Positions 18,925-27,775 of a DNA stretch of 64,000 nt are shown here, in pieces; position 1 is the first letter of the stretch, and the number at the start of each line of letters is the position of its first letter. The notes under the pieces are model-generated. The model was given only the letters and a program-made list of their open reading frames with translations, made no database searches and was not told the origin of the DNA. Source of the DNA: a halophilic archaeon (GTDB lineage: Archaea; Halobacteriota; Halobacteria; Halobacteriales; Haladaptataceae); the NCBI GenBank assembly GCA_003298465.1, contig QNGA01000005.1, positions 277,898 to 341,897 of the forward strand, given 5' to 3'. Made by a program: the position numbers and the translations under genes.

Positions 18925-20193
18925 TTATTGATATTCTATTTCTGGTTCAGTTGGTCTTTCATCACCATCGAACGCTGGCGGCTGCGCCGTTCCCTCATCG
19001 GGATGGAGGAATACAACGCCACCACCGATATCGCCAGCCACAGTGAACCCGCGACTTCGGACAGCCGTCCAGAACGACGATCCTTCAGCGGCGTAATGGC
19101 CTAGTTCAGTTGGATTAGCAGGGTCCGTAATATCGTGGAGTGTGACGCCGCCATTGTACCATGATGCGTGCAACTGGTTGTTGGTCACGTCGAAGTTGTG
19201 TGATGTCCGGAAAACATCGATCTCGGGGGGTTCGATACGCGCCACCTGTTGGGGTGCATCGTAGTCTGAAACGTCGAACACGCTGATACCACCGTAGTCA
19301 TCATTGTCTGGGTTTTCAACATAGCCGCCTGGGAATGTCTCTGCTCCGACGTACACGTACTGGCCGTCCGGTGACGGTTGGACATAATGGGCGTTTCCGG
19401 GCAGAGTGAGATACCGTTCACCTCGAGAGGAGCTTGGCAGCGGTGTGTCGGCTCCGGGTGCATCGCCGAACTGTGTTACTAGTGTTGGGTCCGTTGGGTC
19501 ACTAATGTCCGCAATGACGACGCCCGCATCCCAGAACGCCTGATACAGGAAGTCGCCCTGAACATAGATGTCGTGACAGGGATTGACCCCGGCCGCTGCA
19601 AATGCGGGGAAGTGGTCCGACAGTCGGAATTCACCAACCTTCTCTGGACTCGTTGGGTCGCTAATATCAATGATATCGGTCCGGGCTTCACTAAATGGAG
19701 CCTCGTCGGATTCATTGATCGTCAAGTAGGCATACCCATCCGCCAGGAAGTTGTTGTGGACAGAGTGACCGGTGCGATAGAACGTCACCTCCTGTGGATC
19801 AGTCGGCGTGCTAATATCCACTAGCGTAACGCCTGGGCCGCCGTTGCTCGCTAAACTGGCGAGATTGCCGTCAACTTTAACGTCGAGAATGCCCCCTGCC
19901 GGGTCGTTCGCAGTGAGGGTAGCAACGAGTTCGGGTCGGCCTGGATTACGTCCGTCGACAACTGCCATCCCAGATCCAGTAGCGGCATAGACGTAGTTGT
20001 TCTGCGTAACTACTTCTGTCGTACCGTTGACGGCTTGTTCGCTAAACAGACGTATCCCTTCGGCGTGGTTTTCGCTGTCACCACCTGGAGAGGGATGTGC
20101 GCTCGCAGTGCCGACAATGCCAGATGCTATGAGGCCGCCAGTCATCTTCAGAACAGTACGCCGTGTCGACCGTGTTGTTGAGTTTCGTGTCAT
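18925..20193 (-). CDS. TAT-secreted LVIVD-repeat beta-propeller protein
   Basis: A 422-residue secreted protein with a twin-arginine signal (STRRTVLKMTGG) ending at SAHP. The body contains LVIVD-type blades, with repeated (V/I)DISDPTxP units such as LVDISTPTDPQEV, IIDISDPTSPEKV, IADISDPTDPTLV and LHDITDPANPTEL, plus NPCHDIYV and SHNFDV turns. LVIVD propellers are extracellular proteins of unknown, probably binding, function in archaea and bacteria. The gene stands alone between decayed IS sequence and an intact IS, with no partner. The product class is secure; the ligand is unknown. Confidence 0.85.
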   Translation of the reverse strand: MTRNSTTRSTRRTVLKMTGGLIASGIVGTASAHPSPGGDSENHAEGIRLFSEQAVNGTTEVVTQNNYVYAATGSGMAVVDGRNPGRPELVATLTANDPAGGILDVKVDGNLASLASNGGPGVTLVDISTPTDPQEVTFYRTGHSVHNNFLADGYAYLTINESDEAPFSEARTDIIDISDPTSPEKVGEFRLSDHFPAFAAAGVNPCHDIYVQGDFLYQAFWDAGVVIADISDPTDPTLVTQFGDAPGADTPLPSSSRGERYLTLPGNAHYVQPSPDGQYVYVGAETFPGGYVENPDNDDYGGISVFDVSDYDAPQQVARIEPPEIDVFRTSHNFDVTNNQLHASWYNGGVTLHDITDPANPTELGHYAAEGSSFWTAVRSRGFTVAGDIGGGVVFLHPDEGTAQPPAFDGDERPTEPEIEYQ

Positions 20194-20504
20194 CGTTTGA
20201 TCACAGTGGTTGTGAGTTAGTCACTTTGAGTGGGCAGGCGTCTTTCTGAACACATAGAGACCGGTCTGCATATCACTCCTAACGGCGATATTGCGCCCTA
20301 CGCTGCCGGAGCAGTTTCCGTACTGTTCGTCGGTCAGTGTTCATTATTGAATTCCTCCCCAGGTTAATATCATCCTAATTCCTATTATTGTTTGTGATTT
20401 TAAACTAGACTGGTAATTCAGCAAATTTGCTTTAATTGTGCAATTAACTTATTAAACACATACTGTTAAAACTAAGATCAAAGATATTTTGTTGACGTTA
20501 TTTT
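20194..20504. other. AT-rich spacer upstream of the LVIVD gene and the IS left end
   Basis: No gene is seen. This low-GC spacer should contain the promoter of the LVIVD gene (minus strand) and borders the IS inserted at about 20505. Confidence 0.3.
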
Positions 20505-20629
20505 CGAGCGCAAGCCTCGCCCTTCAGGGCGGGGTCGAGCGGACACCCCGACCACACAGTCCACCGACGATGACAGGGCCGGGGTTCTACTGGAACACTT
20601 ACCGCCCATGCTAACCATGGTATACATGC

Positions 20630-21025
20630 ATGGTGAAGGGCACCCGTCACGCTGTCTACGAACTCTACTACCACGTAGTGTTCATCCCGAAGTACCGGGA
20701 ACAGCGTCTCACGGGTGCGACCGCCGACCGACTTCAGTCCATCTTCGAGGAGATTTGCAACGACAAAGACCTCGAACTGGTCGAAGCCGAAATCATGCCC
20801 GACCACGTCCACCTCTTCATCGGCAGCCCGCCGAAGAACGCCCCGTCACTCATCGTCAACTGGGTCAAGGGCATTTCTGCCCGGTGGTATAATGAGCGAT
20901 CCGACGACCGCATCAAGTGGACGCGCTCGTACTACGTCGGGACGGCCGGCAGCGTCTCGAAAGACGCCGTCGAGCAGTACATCCGCGAGCAGAAGGACAA
21001 GCAAGACGGGGAGTGGACCACATGA
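20630..21025 (+). CDS. tnpA: TnpA, Y1 HUH transposase of IS200/IS605
   Basis: The protein has 131 residues, normal for IS200-type TnpA. It carries the HUH motif in PDHVHLFIG (His-Val-His near residues 63-65) and the catalytic tyrosine in AVEQYIREQ (about Tyr117). The enzyme cuts and rejoins single-stranded DNA at the hairpin ends of the element. It begins with [14 protein letters not shown], the usual first strand. The stop overlaps the tnpB start (ATGA), the standard tnpA-tnpB coupling. Confidence 0.95.
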   Translation: MVKGTRHAVYELYYHVVFIPKYREQRLTGATADRLQSIFEEICNDKDLELVEAEIMPDHVHLFIGSPPKNAPSLIVNWVKGISARWYNERSDDRIKWTRSYYVGTAGSVSKDAVEQYIREQKDKQDGEWTT

Positions 21026-22311
21026 GACGCGTCAACTCCTTCACCGTTGTCCCGCGCTCCGACGCCGACGGCGAACTGCTTCGCCGGCTGTTGGACGCCT
21101 CTGCCTCGCTGTGAAACCAACTCACCTACGAGCGTCGGCAGAACTTCACCGACCCCGACATCGACAAGTCGGTGTGGGACACCGAGGACTACCGCAAGCA
21201 GTACGTCGGTGTCCTCGGAAGTGCCACCGCCCAACAGGTGATTCGCAAGAACACCGAAGCGTGGCGGTCGTTCTTCGCTCTGAAAGAGAAGGGGGAAACC
21301 AACGGTCTGCCGGGGTACTGGGGCAACGAGGAAGAAGGACGGGAGTTGCGGACGTACATTCGCAACGACCAGTACACGCTCCGCTGGGGCAACCGTTCAA
21401 CTATCGAAATCACGGTCGGCAGCGACCTCAAGGACGAGTACGACATGGGCTACCGCGAACGCCTCACACTCGACGTTCGTGGGAAGCCGAAGTGGTCGGG
21501 CGACCAAGGCCGGCTGGAACTGTGCTACGACGAGTTGAGCGACCAATTCAGGGCCATTCAACCTGTCACCACGGACGATTCTCGACAGGACTCACCATTA
21601 GCCGACGAAACGGCTGCTCTGGATATTGGCGCAAACAACATCGTCGCCTGTACAACCACGACCGGCCAGCAGTATCTCTACGAGGGGCGCGACCTCTTCG
21701 AACGGTTCCGCGAGACAACGCGCCGAATCGCGGACCACCAATCGAAGGTGAAGCGCGAAGAGGGCCGGTACACGTCGAAGCGGATTCGACGGCTGTACTG
21801 CCGACGGACGCGACGACGCGACCACGCCATGGACGCACTTGCCCGCGACCTCTTCGAGCGATTGTACGAGGAAGGTGTTTCCACCGTGTACGTCGGCGAC
21901 CTCACCGACGTACTGGAAACGCACTGGTCGGTGCGGGCGAACCAGAAGACGCACAACTTCTGGGCGTTCCACGCGTTCATCGACCGGCTGGCGTGTACCG
22001 CCGAGGAGTACGGCATCGCCGTCGAAGTCCGCCCCGAAGCGTGGACGAGTCAGACGTGTCCGAACTGCGGTTCAACGGAGGACACGACTCGACACAAAGA
22101 CACGCTCACCTGTCCGTGTGGCTTCGAGGGCCACGCGGACCTCACGGCGTCGGAGACGTTCCACCGACGGCATGAAGCAAACGTACCACGGCCGATGGCA
22201 CGGCCCGTATGCCTCAAGTGGGACGACCACCGATGGTCGGCGTCACCACGCGCTCACCGTCCCAACGAGGAGCATACACACCCGCAAGTTACCGCCGGGG
22301 AATCGGAGTAG
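21022..22311 (+). pseudogene. tnpB: tnpB interrupted by an in-frame TGA
   Basis: Translation from ATG 21022 gives the expected N-terminus ([20 protein letters not shown]) and meets TGA at 21112-21114 after ASASL, then continues in the same frame with [11 protein letters not shown]. Related proteins have Trp at this point, so a TGG to TGA change is likely. The remainder is full length, with [18 protein letters not shown] and zinc-ribbon CPNCG and CPCGF. A shorter product could start at the GTG at 21172 but would lack the N-terminal segment. The second RuvC motif has GDL rather than EDL, as in the tnpB at 4968. Confidence 0.85.
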
Positions 22312-22371
22312 CCGAACCCCCACGGTGGAATCCTCGCGCTTTAGCGCGAGGAGGATGTCACTCTTAACTGG

Positions 22372-22602
22372 GTGGCACTCGTAGAATTACAGGTGACCGA
22401 TGATGCGATTGATCCACAGCATCTCGACAAAGCTACTTTAGAAGTAGTGAAGTATGCTGTACAGGATTTTGCCTTTGCTGAACCCGACAAGCCCTACATG
22501 GAACTAAATGTGTATCAGCAGGGGCGTTACGATGCATATACATCTGTACTGGAGATGCTCACACAATGGACAGAAGAGATGGATACTCAAAACAAAGGAT
22601 AG
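22372..22602 (+). CDS. Small acidic protein of unknown function, perhaps truncated by the IS
   Basis: A 76-residue acidic protein starting at GTG 22372, only 12 bases after the IS right end, with no signal or membrane span. It contains a helix-rich core (LDKATLEVVKYAVQDFAFA) and ends DTQNKG. The closeness of the IS suggests the original 5' end or promoter was displaced. No family is recognised. Codon use looks genuine for this genome region. Confidence 0.5.
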   Translation: MALVELQVTDDAIDPQHLDKATLEVVKYAVQDFAFAEPDKPYMELNVYQQGRYDAYTSVLEMLTQWTEEMDTQNKG

Positions 22603-22772
22603 CAACAATTCTGAAAAGCTTGACCAGCTCTCACGTCTGAAAATCAGGATGCAATCGTAGTCTAGGTGGAGATAGAGCCAAGACTGGGAGTATTTTTAGT
22701 CCATAATACTCCAATTACTTTTCGTAGATACTCGTGAATCACCCTGCCGTAAGGAAGGTGAACTACCCCACC

Positions 22773-23987
22773 CTACTCGCTCACGGCTGACGCCGTTCGC
22801 TCCGTGAGGGTGGGGCTTCCTGTTTCAACGACGCGCTTTGCAGATACAGGCGTATCCACAGGGAGCGCAGTCTCCACAGGCGGTGATTCGGAGTGACCCA
22901 CTCCTACTTCTTCAAGACCACGATGAAGAATATTCCACGCCGCATTCGCGTCTCTGTCCGCCTCAAACCCGCAGGCAGGACAGGAATGTTCCCGAACCCA
23001 CAACGGCTTGTCCGTCTTGACACCACAGGACGCACACTCCTTCGTCGTGTCTTTTGGGTCAACCGCGACGAAGTGCGTTCCTTCCCGTTTGCACTTGTAT
23101 TCGAGCATTCGGAGGAACGTCCCCCACGAGGCCCCGGCACGGTTCCGAGAGTTGCCGGGAAGTTCAACCAGCCCCTTCGCATCCAAGTCCTCGACCGCTA
23201 CAAGGTCGTACTCGCGGGCGTAGTATGCCGAGAGTTTATGCAAGAAGTCTCGCCGCTTGCGCTTCAGGTCGGCGTGGCGTTGGGCGACCGTCTTGCGTTG
23301 TTTCTCCCAATTCGTAGAGCCGTGTTCCTTCCGAGAGAGATCGCGTTGGGCACGTTCTAACCGCTCGCGCTCGTCGGAGAAGTCTGGTGACTCGATAGCG
23401 GTTCCATCGGTGTCGTGTGCGTACTTCAGGATTCCTACGTCAACCCCGACGACTCGCTCTGGATTCTCTGGTTTATCGGGCGTGGCTTCGTCCACATTGA
23501 TACCGAACGTGGAGAACCATTCGCCCGTGGGTTCCCGTTTGACCGTGACCTGTTTGATGGTTGCGTCCTCAAGGATGTCTCGGTGAAGGTGAATCGGAAT
23601 CTCACCGATTTTGCTCAACCATAAGACAGGCCGACCACTCGTATTCTTGAGTTTGAAGCCGGACTGGTTGTAGGTGAGCGACCGATACTCCCGAAGAGGC
23701 TTCCACTTGAGCATCCCAACAGCACGTCCGTTCTCCTTCTGCGCTTTGAGCGTAGAAAGGTTGTCGTAGACGCGCTTGACGACCATCTGGAGAACTTTCG
23801 AGTGAACATCGTTCAGGTCGTCCCACCACGATTTAAGGTCGGGAAGCGTCCCCTGTACCTTGTAGCGTGCTGGAATCTCGTCGGTCTCGTTGAGTTTGTA
23901 GAGTTGTCTACAAGTATCGACGTGATACAGAAGCGTCTCAGTGAGGGCTTCTGGTGGGTCGAGTCGATATTTGTAGTTGTAGCGCAT
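22773..23987 (-). CDS. tnpB: TnpB of the RHH/TnpB element
   Basis: The protein has 404 residues. The RuvC residues are Asp183 (VGVDVGILKYA), Glu266 (LVAVEDL) and Asp344/346 (EADRDANAAWNIL); the zinc ribbon has CASCG (318-322) and CPACG (336-340). All catalytic residues are present. Compared with the relative at 49627 it lacks about eight residues after CRQLY, where the relative has NHALYRF, so the N-terminal domain has a small deletion. The ATG follows directly on the TAG of the upstream RHH gene. Confidence 0.88.
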   Translation of the reverse strand: MRYNYKYRLDPPEALTETLLYHVDTCRQLYKLNETDEIPARYKVQGTLPDLKSWWDDLNDVHSKVLQMVVKRVYDNLSTLKAQKENGRAVGMLKWKPLREYRSLTYNQSGFKLKNTSGRPVLWLSKIGEIPIHLHRDILEDATIKQVTVKREPTGEWFSTFGINVDEATPDKPENPERVVGVDVGILKYAHDTDGTAIESPDFSDERERLERAQRDLSRKEHGSTNWEKQRKTVAQRHADLKRKRRDFLHKLSAYYAREYDLVAVEDLDAKGLVELPGNSRNRAGASWGTFLRMLEYKCKREGTHFVAVDPKDTTKECASCGVKTDKPLWVREHSCPACGFEADRDANAAWNILHRGLEEVGVGHSESPPVETALPVDTPVSAKRVVETGSPTLTERTASAVSE

Positions 23988-24113
23988 CTATGACTCTCGT
24001 TCCTCGATGAGTTCGTCCAGTTTCTCTTGGACGAACGAGGAGAGATTCAGGTGATTGTCCTGAATCCACTCCTCTTGGTCGTCCCGGATGGAGATGTTTT
24101 TGCGAGTCGTCAC
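23988..24113 (-). CDS. Small ribbon-helix-helix protein encoded in the TnpB element (41 aa)
   Basis: It starts at GTG (24113-24111) and ends at a TAG (23990-23988) adjoining the tnpB ATG. The product has one beta strand (KNISIRDDQEEWI) and two helices (LNLSSFVQEKLDELIEE), the CopG/Arc ribbon-helix-helix layout. A nearly identical protein precedes tnpB at 49501-49623. Conservation in the same place in two copies argues that it is a real component of this element, perhaps a repressor of the tnpB transcript. The function is inferred. Confidence 0.8.
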   Translation of the reverse strand: MTTRKNISIRDDQEEWIQDNHLNLSSFVQEKLDELIEERES

Positions 24114-24234
24114 AGCAAACTACACAAATAAGAGTTGCGATTGCGTGGGCCTGTGGGTCTGTCGTTGCGGAGTGCTTGGGAGGCGATGACGGCGCTGTAT
24201 CCCCTCCTACTGCGCTACTCGGTCGCTTCGCTCC

Positions 24235-24265
<31 letters not shown>

Positions 24266-24530
24266 GCCTGAAAACAGTTAAAGTAAGACATTCGTCATTT
24301 ACTGAATAGACTCACAAAATCCCTTTTACGGTAGGAAAATTCCCACCACTACTTGGACTATATTAGCATCTCAGTCCGAATTAATGTCATCTTAGTATAG
24401 AGGGGGGCAGGGTCAGAAATTCGGCGCTTTTATACCAAATGTAATACGGTTGAATTTTCGCAAATGTATGAGGTTTTTGCCTGCCACAAGGAAGTTAATA
24501 GAGCACGCGGTAATCTCGGATTGGATAACA

Positions 24531-24821
24531 ATGCATGATCTGACCGGTTTTCAGCGTGACCTGCTGTACGTCGTCAACGGGTTAGACGACCCACACGGAC
24601 TCGCGATCAAAGACGACCTTGAAGACTACTACGAGACGGAAATCCACCACGGGCGACTGTATCCAAACCTGGATGCACTTGTCGACAAGGGTCTTATTGA
24701 GAAAGGCCAGGTGGACCGCCGGACAAACTGCTACAACCTTACCCAGCGTGGCCGGCAAGAAGTCGAAGTGCGAAAAGACTGGGAACAGCAGTACCTCGAA
24801 CAGGAAGCCACCTCGGACTGA
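24531..24821 (+). CDS. PadR-family transcriptional regulator
   Basis: The chosen ATG at 24531 gives 96 residues starting MHDLTGFQRDLLYVVNG, the usual haloarchaeal PadR start; an upstream in-frame ATG adds unlike sequence. Winged-helix features are YYETEIHHGRLYPNLDALVDKG (recognition region) and VDRRTNCYNLTQRG (wing). It is likely a small DNA-binding repressor. A frameshifted near-copy lies at 57251. Element-like right-end sequence follows immediately. The target genes are unknown. Confidence 0.85.
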   Translation: MHDLTGFQRDLLYVVNGLDDPHGLAIKDDLEDYYETEIHHGRLYPNLDALVDKGLIEKGQVDRRTNCYNLTQRGRQEVEVRKDWEQQYLEQEATSD

Positions 24822-24838
24822 TACGTAGCGAGCGGAAG

Positions 24839-24868
24839 TCCGCCCCTGACGGGGCGGAGGATGCCAAA
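24839..24868 (+). repeat. Solo IS1341-type right end or terminator hairpin
   Basis: A hairpin CCGCCCC/GGGGCGG is followed by AGGATGCCAA, close to the right-end word AGGATGTCAA of the elements at 6.27 and 22.36 kb. It lies 18 bases after the PadR stop. It may be a relic end now serving as a terminator. Confidence 0.5.
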
Positions 24869-24964
24869 CCTACGCTAGTCACCCTTCTTTCACTCGCTTG
24901 TATTGTCCCCTCGTAGGGAAGACAGCAACAAGTGTTAGGGAACCTCGTCTCATGGCTTAGAAAC

Positions 24965-25495
24965 ATGGGGGAGAAGACCGGCAGACGACAGTTTCTTCGG
25001 GGGATGGCAGGCGTGCTAACGGTCGGTGGGTTCGCAGATTCTGCGGCCGGACAAGCACGAGCGACGCGTCGAATGGTGTATCGGCATCCGCCATCGCTAT
25101 CTGACGACCATGTTGGTCGCGTTATCATCATTACAAATCGACGTGAGCAAGGTCCAGGCCAGCTACCAGCGTCGATCCCGCCGGGCACAAGCGAGTGTGC
25201 ATTCGGCAATGAGTGGCCACCCGAGGATCTCAATGCGTATAGAGGTATGCTTGTGGAGTGGCGCGGTGGAACGATCGGGAGGGTGTTTGACGGTCGAGAA
25301 GTGCAGGCGGAGAAAATAGTTCAGCGGGAGTTAGTTGTTGAGCGCCATGAGCCGCCCATTGAGCTCGGAATGACGTTCATCATCACGGAGGCCGTCAGCT
25401 GTCCAAACGGTCTTGTCGGCGTCAAAGTAAACGAAGTACCAGGACTTCGCATTCGAACGGGATCTGATTGTGAAAAAACCGCTAGGCGGACATAG
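24965..25495 (+). CDS. TAT-exported protein of unknown function
   Basis: An ATG at 24965 gives 176 residues; the frame is open upstream to 24932 without a better start. A twin-arginine signal (GRRQFLRGMAGVLTVGG) ends near SAAGQA. The mature part is about 150 residues with no recognised domain, containing two cysteines placed around ITEAVSCPNG and GSDCEK that could form a disulfide. There is no operon partner. It is probably secreted or surface associated; the role is unknown. Confidence 0.65.
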   Translation: MGEKTGRRQFLRGMAGVLTVGGFADSAAGQARATRRMVYRHPPSLSDDHVGRVIIITNRREQGPGQLPASIPPGTSECAFGNEWPPEDLNAYRGMLVEWRGGTIGRVFDGREVQAEKIVQRELVVERHEPPIELGMTFIITEAVSCPNGLVGVKVNEVPGLRIRTGSDCEKTARRT

Positions 25496-25619
25496 AGCGG
25501 TTGAACGTAGCTAAATTGACATACACGAGTAACGGCCATGCCTCTTCGAGAAATTCATTCAAGTTGGCAGTCACACGTCTGACATACATATTTCCGTCTG
25601 GTTGATTGACGATATTCCT

Positions 25620-25775
25620 ATGGACTATGCGGATATTGAGATGGAGGCGGTCACAATCGAACTCACGGATGAGGAACTCGAGCAGATTAACGATCTTGCT
25701 TTTACACAGCACCGAGATAACCGCGATGCAGCGATACGCGACCTTCTCGATGAGTGGCTGAAAAACCAGAAGTGA
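25620..25775 (+). CDS. Ribbon-helix-helix DNA-binding protein (51 aa)
   Basis: A 51-residue frame runs from ATG 25620 to TGA 25773-25775. It has a beta strand (EAVTIELTDEELEQI), a helix (NDLAFTQHRDN) and a second helix (RDAAIRDLLDEWLKNQ), a standard CopG-type fold. Such proteins act as repressors or antitoxins; no toxin gene is seen next to it. The sequence pattern strongly favours coding despite the short length. Confidence 0.78.
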   Translation: MDYADIEMEAVTIELTDEELEQINDLAFTQHRDNRDAAIRDLLDEWLKNQK

Positions 25776-26095
25776 ACTCGCTGACTCTGCTACTTGGTGA
25801 GAGTTTTTGGTGCCTCGAATTGTCCAGCTTTGAGCGCCCAACGAGATTGTCCGTCTTTTCGAGTTTGGAGAGATAAACTATACAAACCGGTTGTGAAGAT
25901 ACTCACTCCAGACGGAATGTTTCGACGGTAGGTGTTAATCCTATCTCGCCACAGCGAATGTGAAAACGTTCGTTAAGGACAGATATCGGAAGAAACGACC
26001 GTTCCCAGCCGTTTACGTTCTGAACGTGAACGTGAGGTCAATTCCGCAGCTAGCGCTACATTATTATGTAGACAATTCTTAAACAGATCCAAAAT
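25776..26095. other. Spacer without a recognisable gene
   Basis: No gene with a credible start or fold is visible. AT-rich sequence before 26096 probably holds the promoter of the next small gene. Confidence 0.3.
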
Positions 26096-26362
26096 ATGGA
26101 TCGTCGCCGCTTGCCAACCTACGCTCGATCTGCGCTCAACACGCTTCGACGGACGGTAGCTGCGAGCAACAACGACCATAACGGATTAACAACTCAGCAA
26201 GCACGGACAGTGCTAGCCGATGAAGAAGAACTCTCTAAGGCAGGGGTTGAGAACGTACTTGAGATACTCCACAATCACGGCGAGATCTACTACGTGGGTG
26301 AAGAAGTCCGCGTTACCGAAATGGAACTATCCAACGCCGACGTGCGAAGCAATTCTGAATAA
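26096..26362 (+). CDS. Small winged-helix-like protein of unknown function
   Basis: An 88-residue protein. The order helix (ALNTLRRTVAASN), helix (TTQQARTVLADE), helix (SKAGVENVLEILHNHG) and wing (EIYYVGEEVRVTEM) suggests a winged-helix DNA-binding protein. It ends directly at the right end of the broken TnpB element on the other strand, so its native C-terminus may have been changed. Family not recognised. Confidence 0.6.
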   Translation: MDRRRLPTYARSALNTLRRTVAASNNDHNGLTTQQARTVLADEEELSKAGVENVLEILHNHGEIYYVGEEVRVTEMELSNADVRSNSE

Positions 26363-27775
26363 ATCGCCTCGGGGTCATGCCCCGAGGCTTTTGCGTGGAC
26401 TCCTGTTCTATGTCTCACCCGAGGCAGGGGGTGCGTACTCCCCGCTCACGTTCAGCGTCCCGCAATTCAAGCGCACATCTACGGGTGCGCCTCCGTCGCC
26501 TGCGTTTTGCCGACGACGGAGATACTACAAACCGATATTCTTCGAGGCGTTGTAGTCGGCATGATTCTCATACCCGTACTGCTGACACTCGAACGACGCT
26601 CCCGACCGATTGTCGTCGTGGGTAAACCCACACGTCGAACAACGCTTCGACGTATTTCGGGGGTCTACCTGCATGGCTTCGACGCCGTGTTCTTTGGCTT
26701 TGTATTCGACGTCCTCGTAGAGGCGTCGGAACCCCCAGACGTGTTGCCACGTTGCCTCGGGAATATTCTCCCGAATGTGGGTCAAATCCTCGAACACGAT
26801 GTGCGAACAATTGTGTTCGAGGGCTTCCTCGATAAGTTCGTTCGCCACCGTGTGTAGGTGTATCTTGAAGCGTCCGTACTCTTTCTGCCCAACGCTCTCG
26901 ATGTTCTCGTGGGCGTGGCGAGAGCCACACTGCTGGAGTGCGCCACGACGCTTCTCGTACTCTCGACGCCAATGGTTGAACTCGTCTGCTGACCAGAATC
27001 GCCCTGTCGAAGCGACTGCGAGAGTGTTCACGCCTAAATCCACACCAAGGACTGTTCTGTACTTGGACTCGGAGTCGGACGTCTGCTCGTCTGCTTCGAC
27101 GTTCCGCATTGAGGCGTGGAGATACCAGTCACCGTCATGGTACTGGAGGTAGGCCATCCGAAACCCGAAATCCTCGTCGGAGACGTACTTCGTCGGCGGT
27201 GTTTCTGAGCCATCGGGAAGGATGTAGTCGCACTCGATGCACCCGTCTACGGTGGATAGCGATACGTGGTCGCGGTGGAATGTTGCGCTCCGCTTGTCGT
27301 AGACCACACTGTCTGCCGCGAAATGTGGTTGCGACGTATTCTCGCCACGTTTGAGGCGTTAGACTCCGCTTTTGACGGCTTCGACTGCCCGTCGAATCCC
27401 TTTCTGGATGAGATTCGCGGTGAGGACGGTTTCGTCGCGGAGTCGGTCGTAGAGGGCGCGTTCGGCATTGGCTTTCAAGGTGACGTGGTATTCGTCGTCG
27501 CCGTGCCAGCACCACTCGCTCGCGGTATTGGAGCAGTGTTTTGAACTGCTGGACAGTCTCCTGAAGGAAATCGTCGGCTTCGTCGGGAGTGTCGAGTTTG
27601 ATGACGGTGGTACGACGGTATTCCGATATTATTCACATACACATAGATGGTGTTATTTATACGTTGGAGGAGTCAGCCTGCCATCGTGACGTGGTTTGTG
27701 TCATTGAGTGTCGACTTCCTTCCCGACCTCAAGGGCCGGGGCGTCCGCCTCGTACTGCCTGTAAATTCACTGGCT
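26363..27775 (-). mobile_element. Degenerate IS1341-type element, second TnpB family
   Basis: The minus-strand right end begins with the hairpin CCTCGGGG/CCCCGAGG at 26367-26386. The body is a broken tnpB and the left end, about 27660-27775, shares GCCTGCCATCG and CGCCTCGTAC words with 28260-28360. Only tnpB is present. Boundaries are approximate because both ends are decayed. Confidence 0.6.
26525..27626 (-). pseudogene. tnpB: tnpB with start loss, frameshift and nonsense mutation
   Basis: The C-terminal 260 residues from 27307 are in one open frame with LGVDLGVNTLAVA, HIVFEDLTHI, CSTCG and a NASKNIG end. Upstream, the same frame meets TAA at 27361-27359 where relatives have Glu (SGV*RLKRGENTSQ). 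A net one-base insertion near 27540 separates this from the N-terminus EYRRTTVIKLDTPDEADDF, whose start codon appears lost (TCG in place of ATG near 27626). At least three lesions show that the gene is dead, although a truncated product from 27307 is formally possible. Confidence 0.82.

Larger units (their letters stand above)
20505..22360 (+). mobile_element. IS200/IS605 element with tnpA and a nonsense-broken tnpB
   Basis: The left-end hairpin is at 20515-20534 (CCTCGCCC, loop TTCA, GGGCGGGG). The right-end hairpin is at 22332-22351 (CCTCGCGC, loop TTTA, GCGCGAGG), followed by AGGATGTCA. It contains an intact Y1 transposase gene and a tnpB that starts four bases before the tnpA stop. It is the only tnpA-bearing element seen in the window and so the likely source of transposase for its relatives. 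Confidence 0.85.

Noticed and set aside
21112..21114. TGA in tnpB as recoded selenocysteine or readthrough
   Set aside because: No selenocysteine insertion element is evident, haloarchaea are not known to use selenocysteine, and a Trp codon at this point in relatives explains it as a nonsense mutation.
24450..24530. Upstream start for the PadR gene
   Set aside because: The family starts at MHDLTGFQRDLL, and the frameshifted copy at 57251 begins at the same point.
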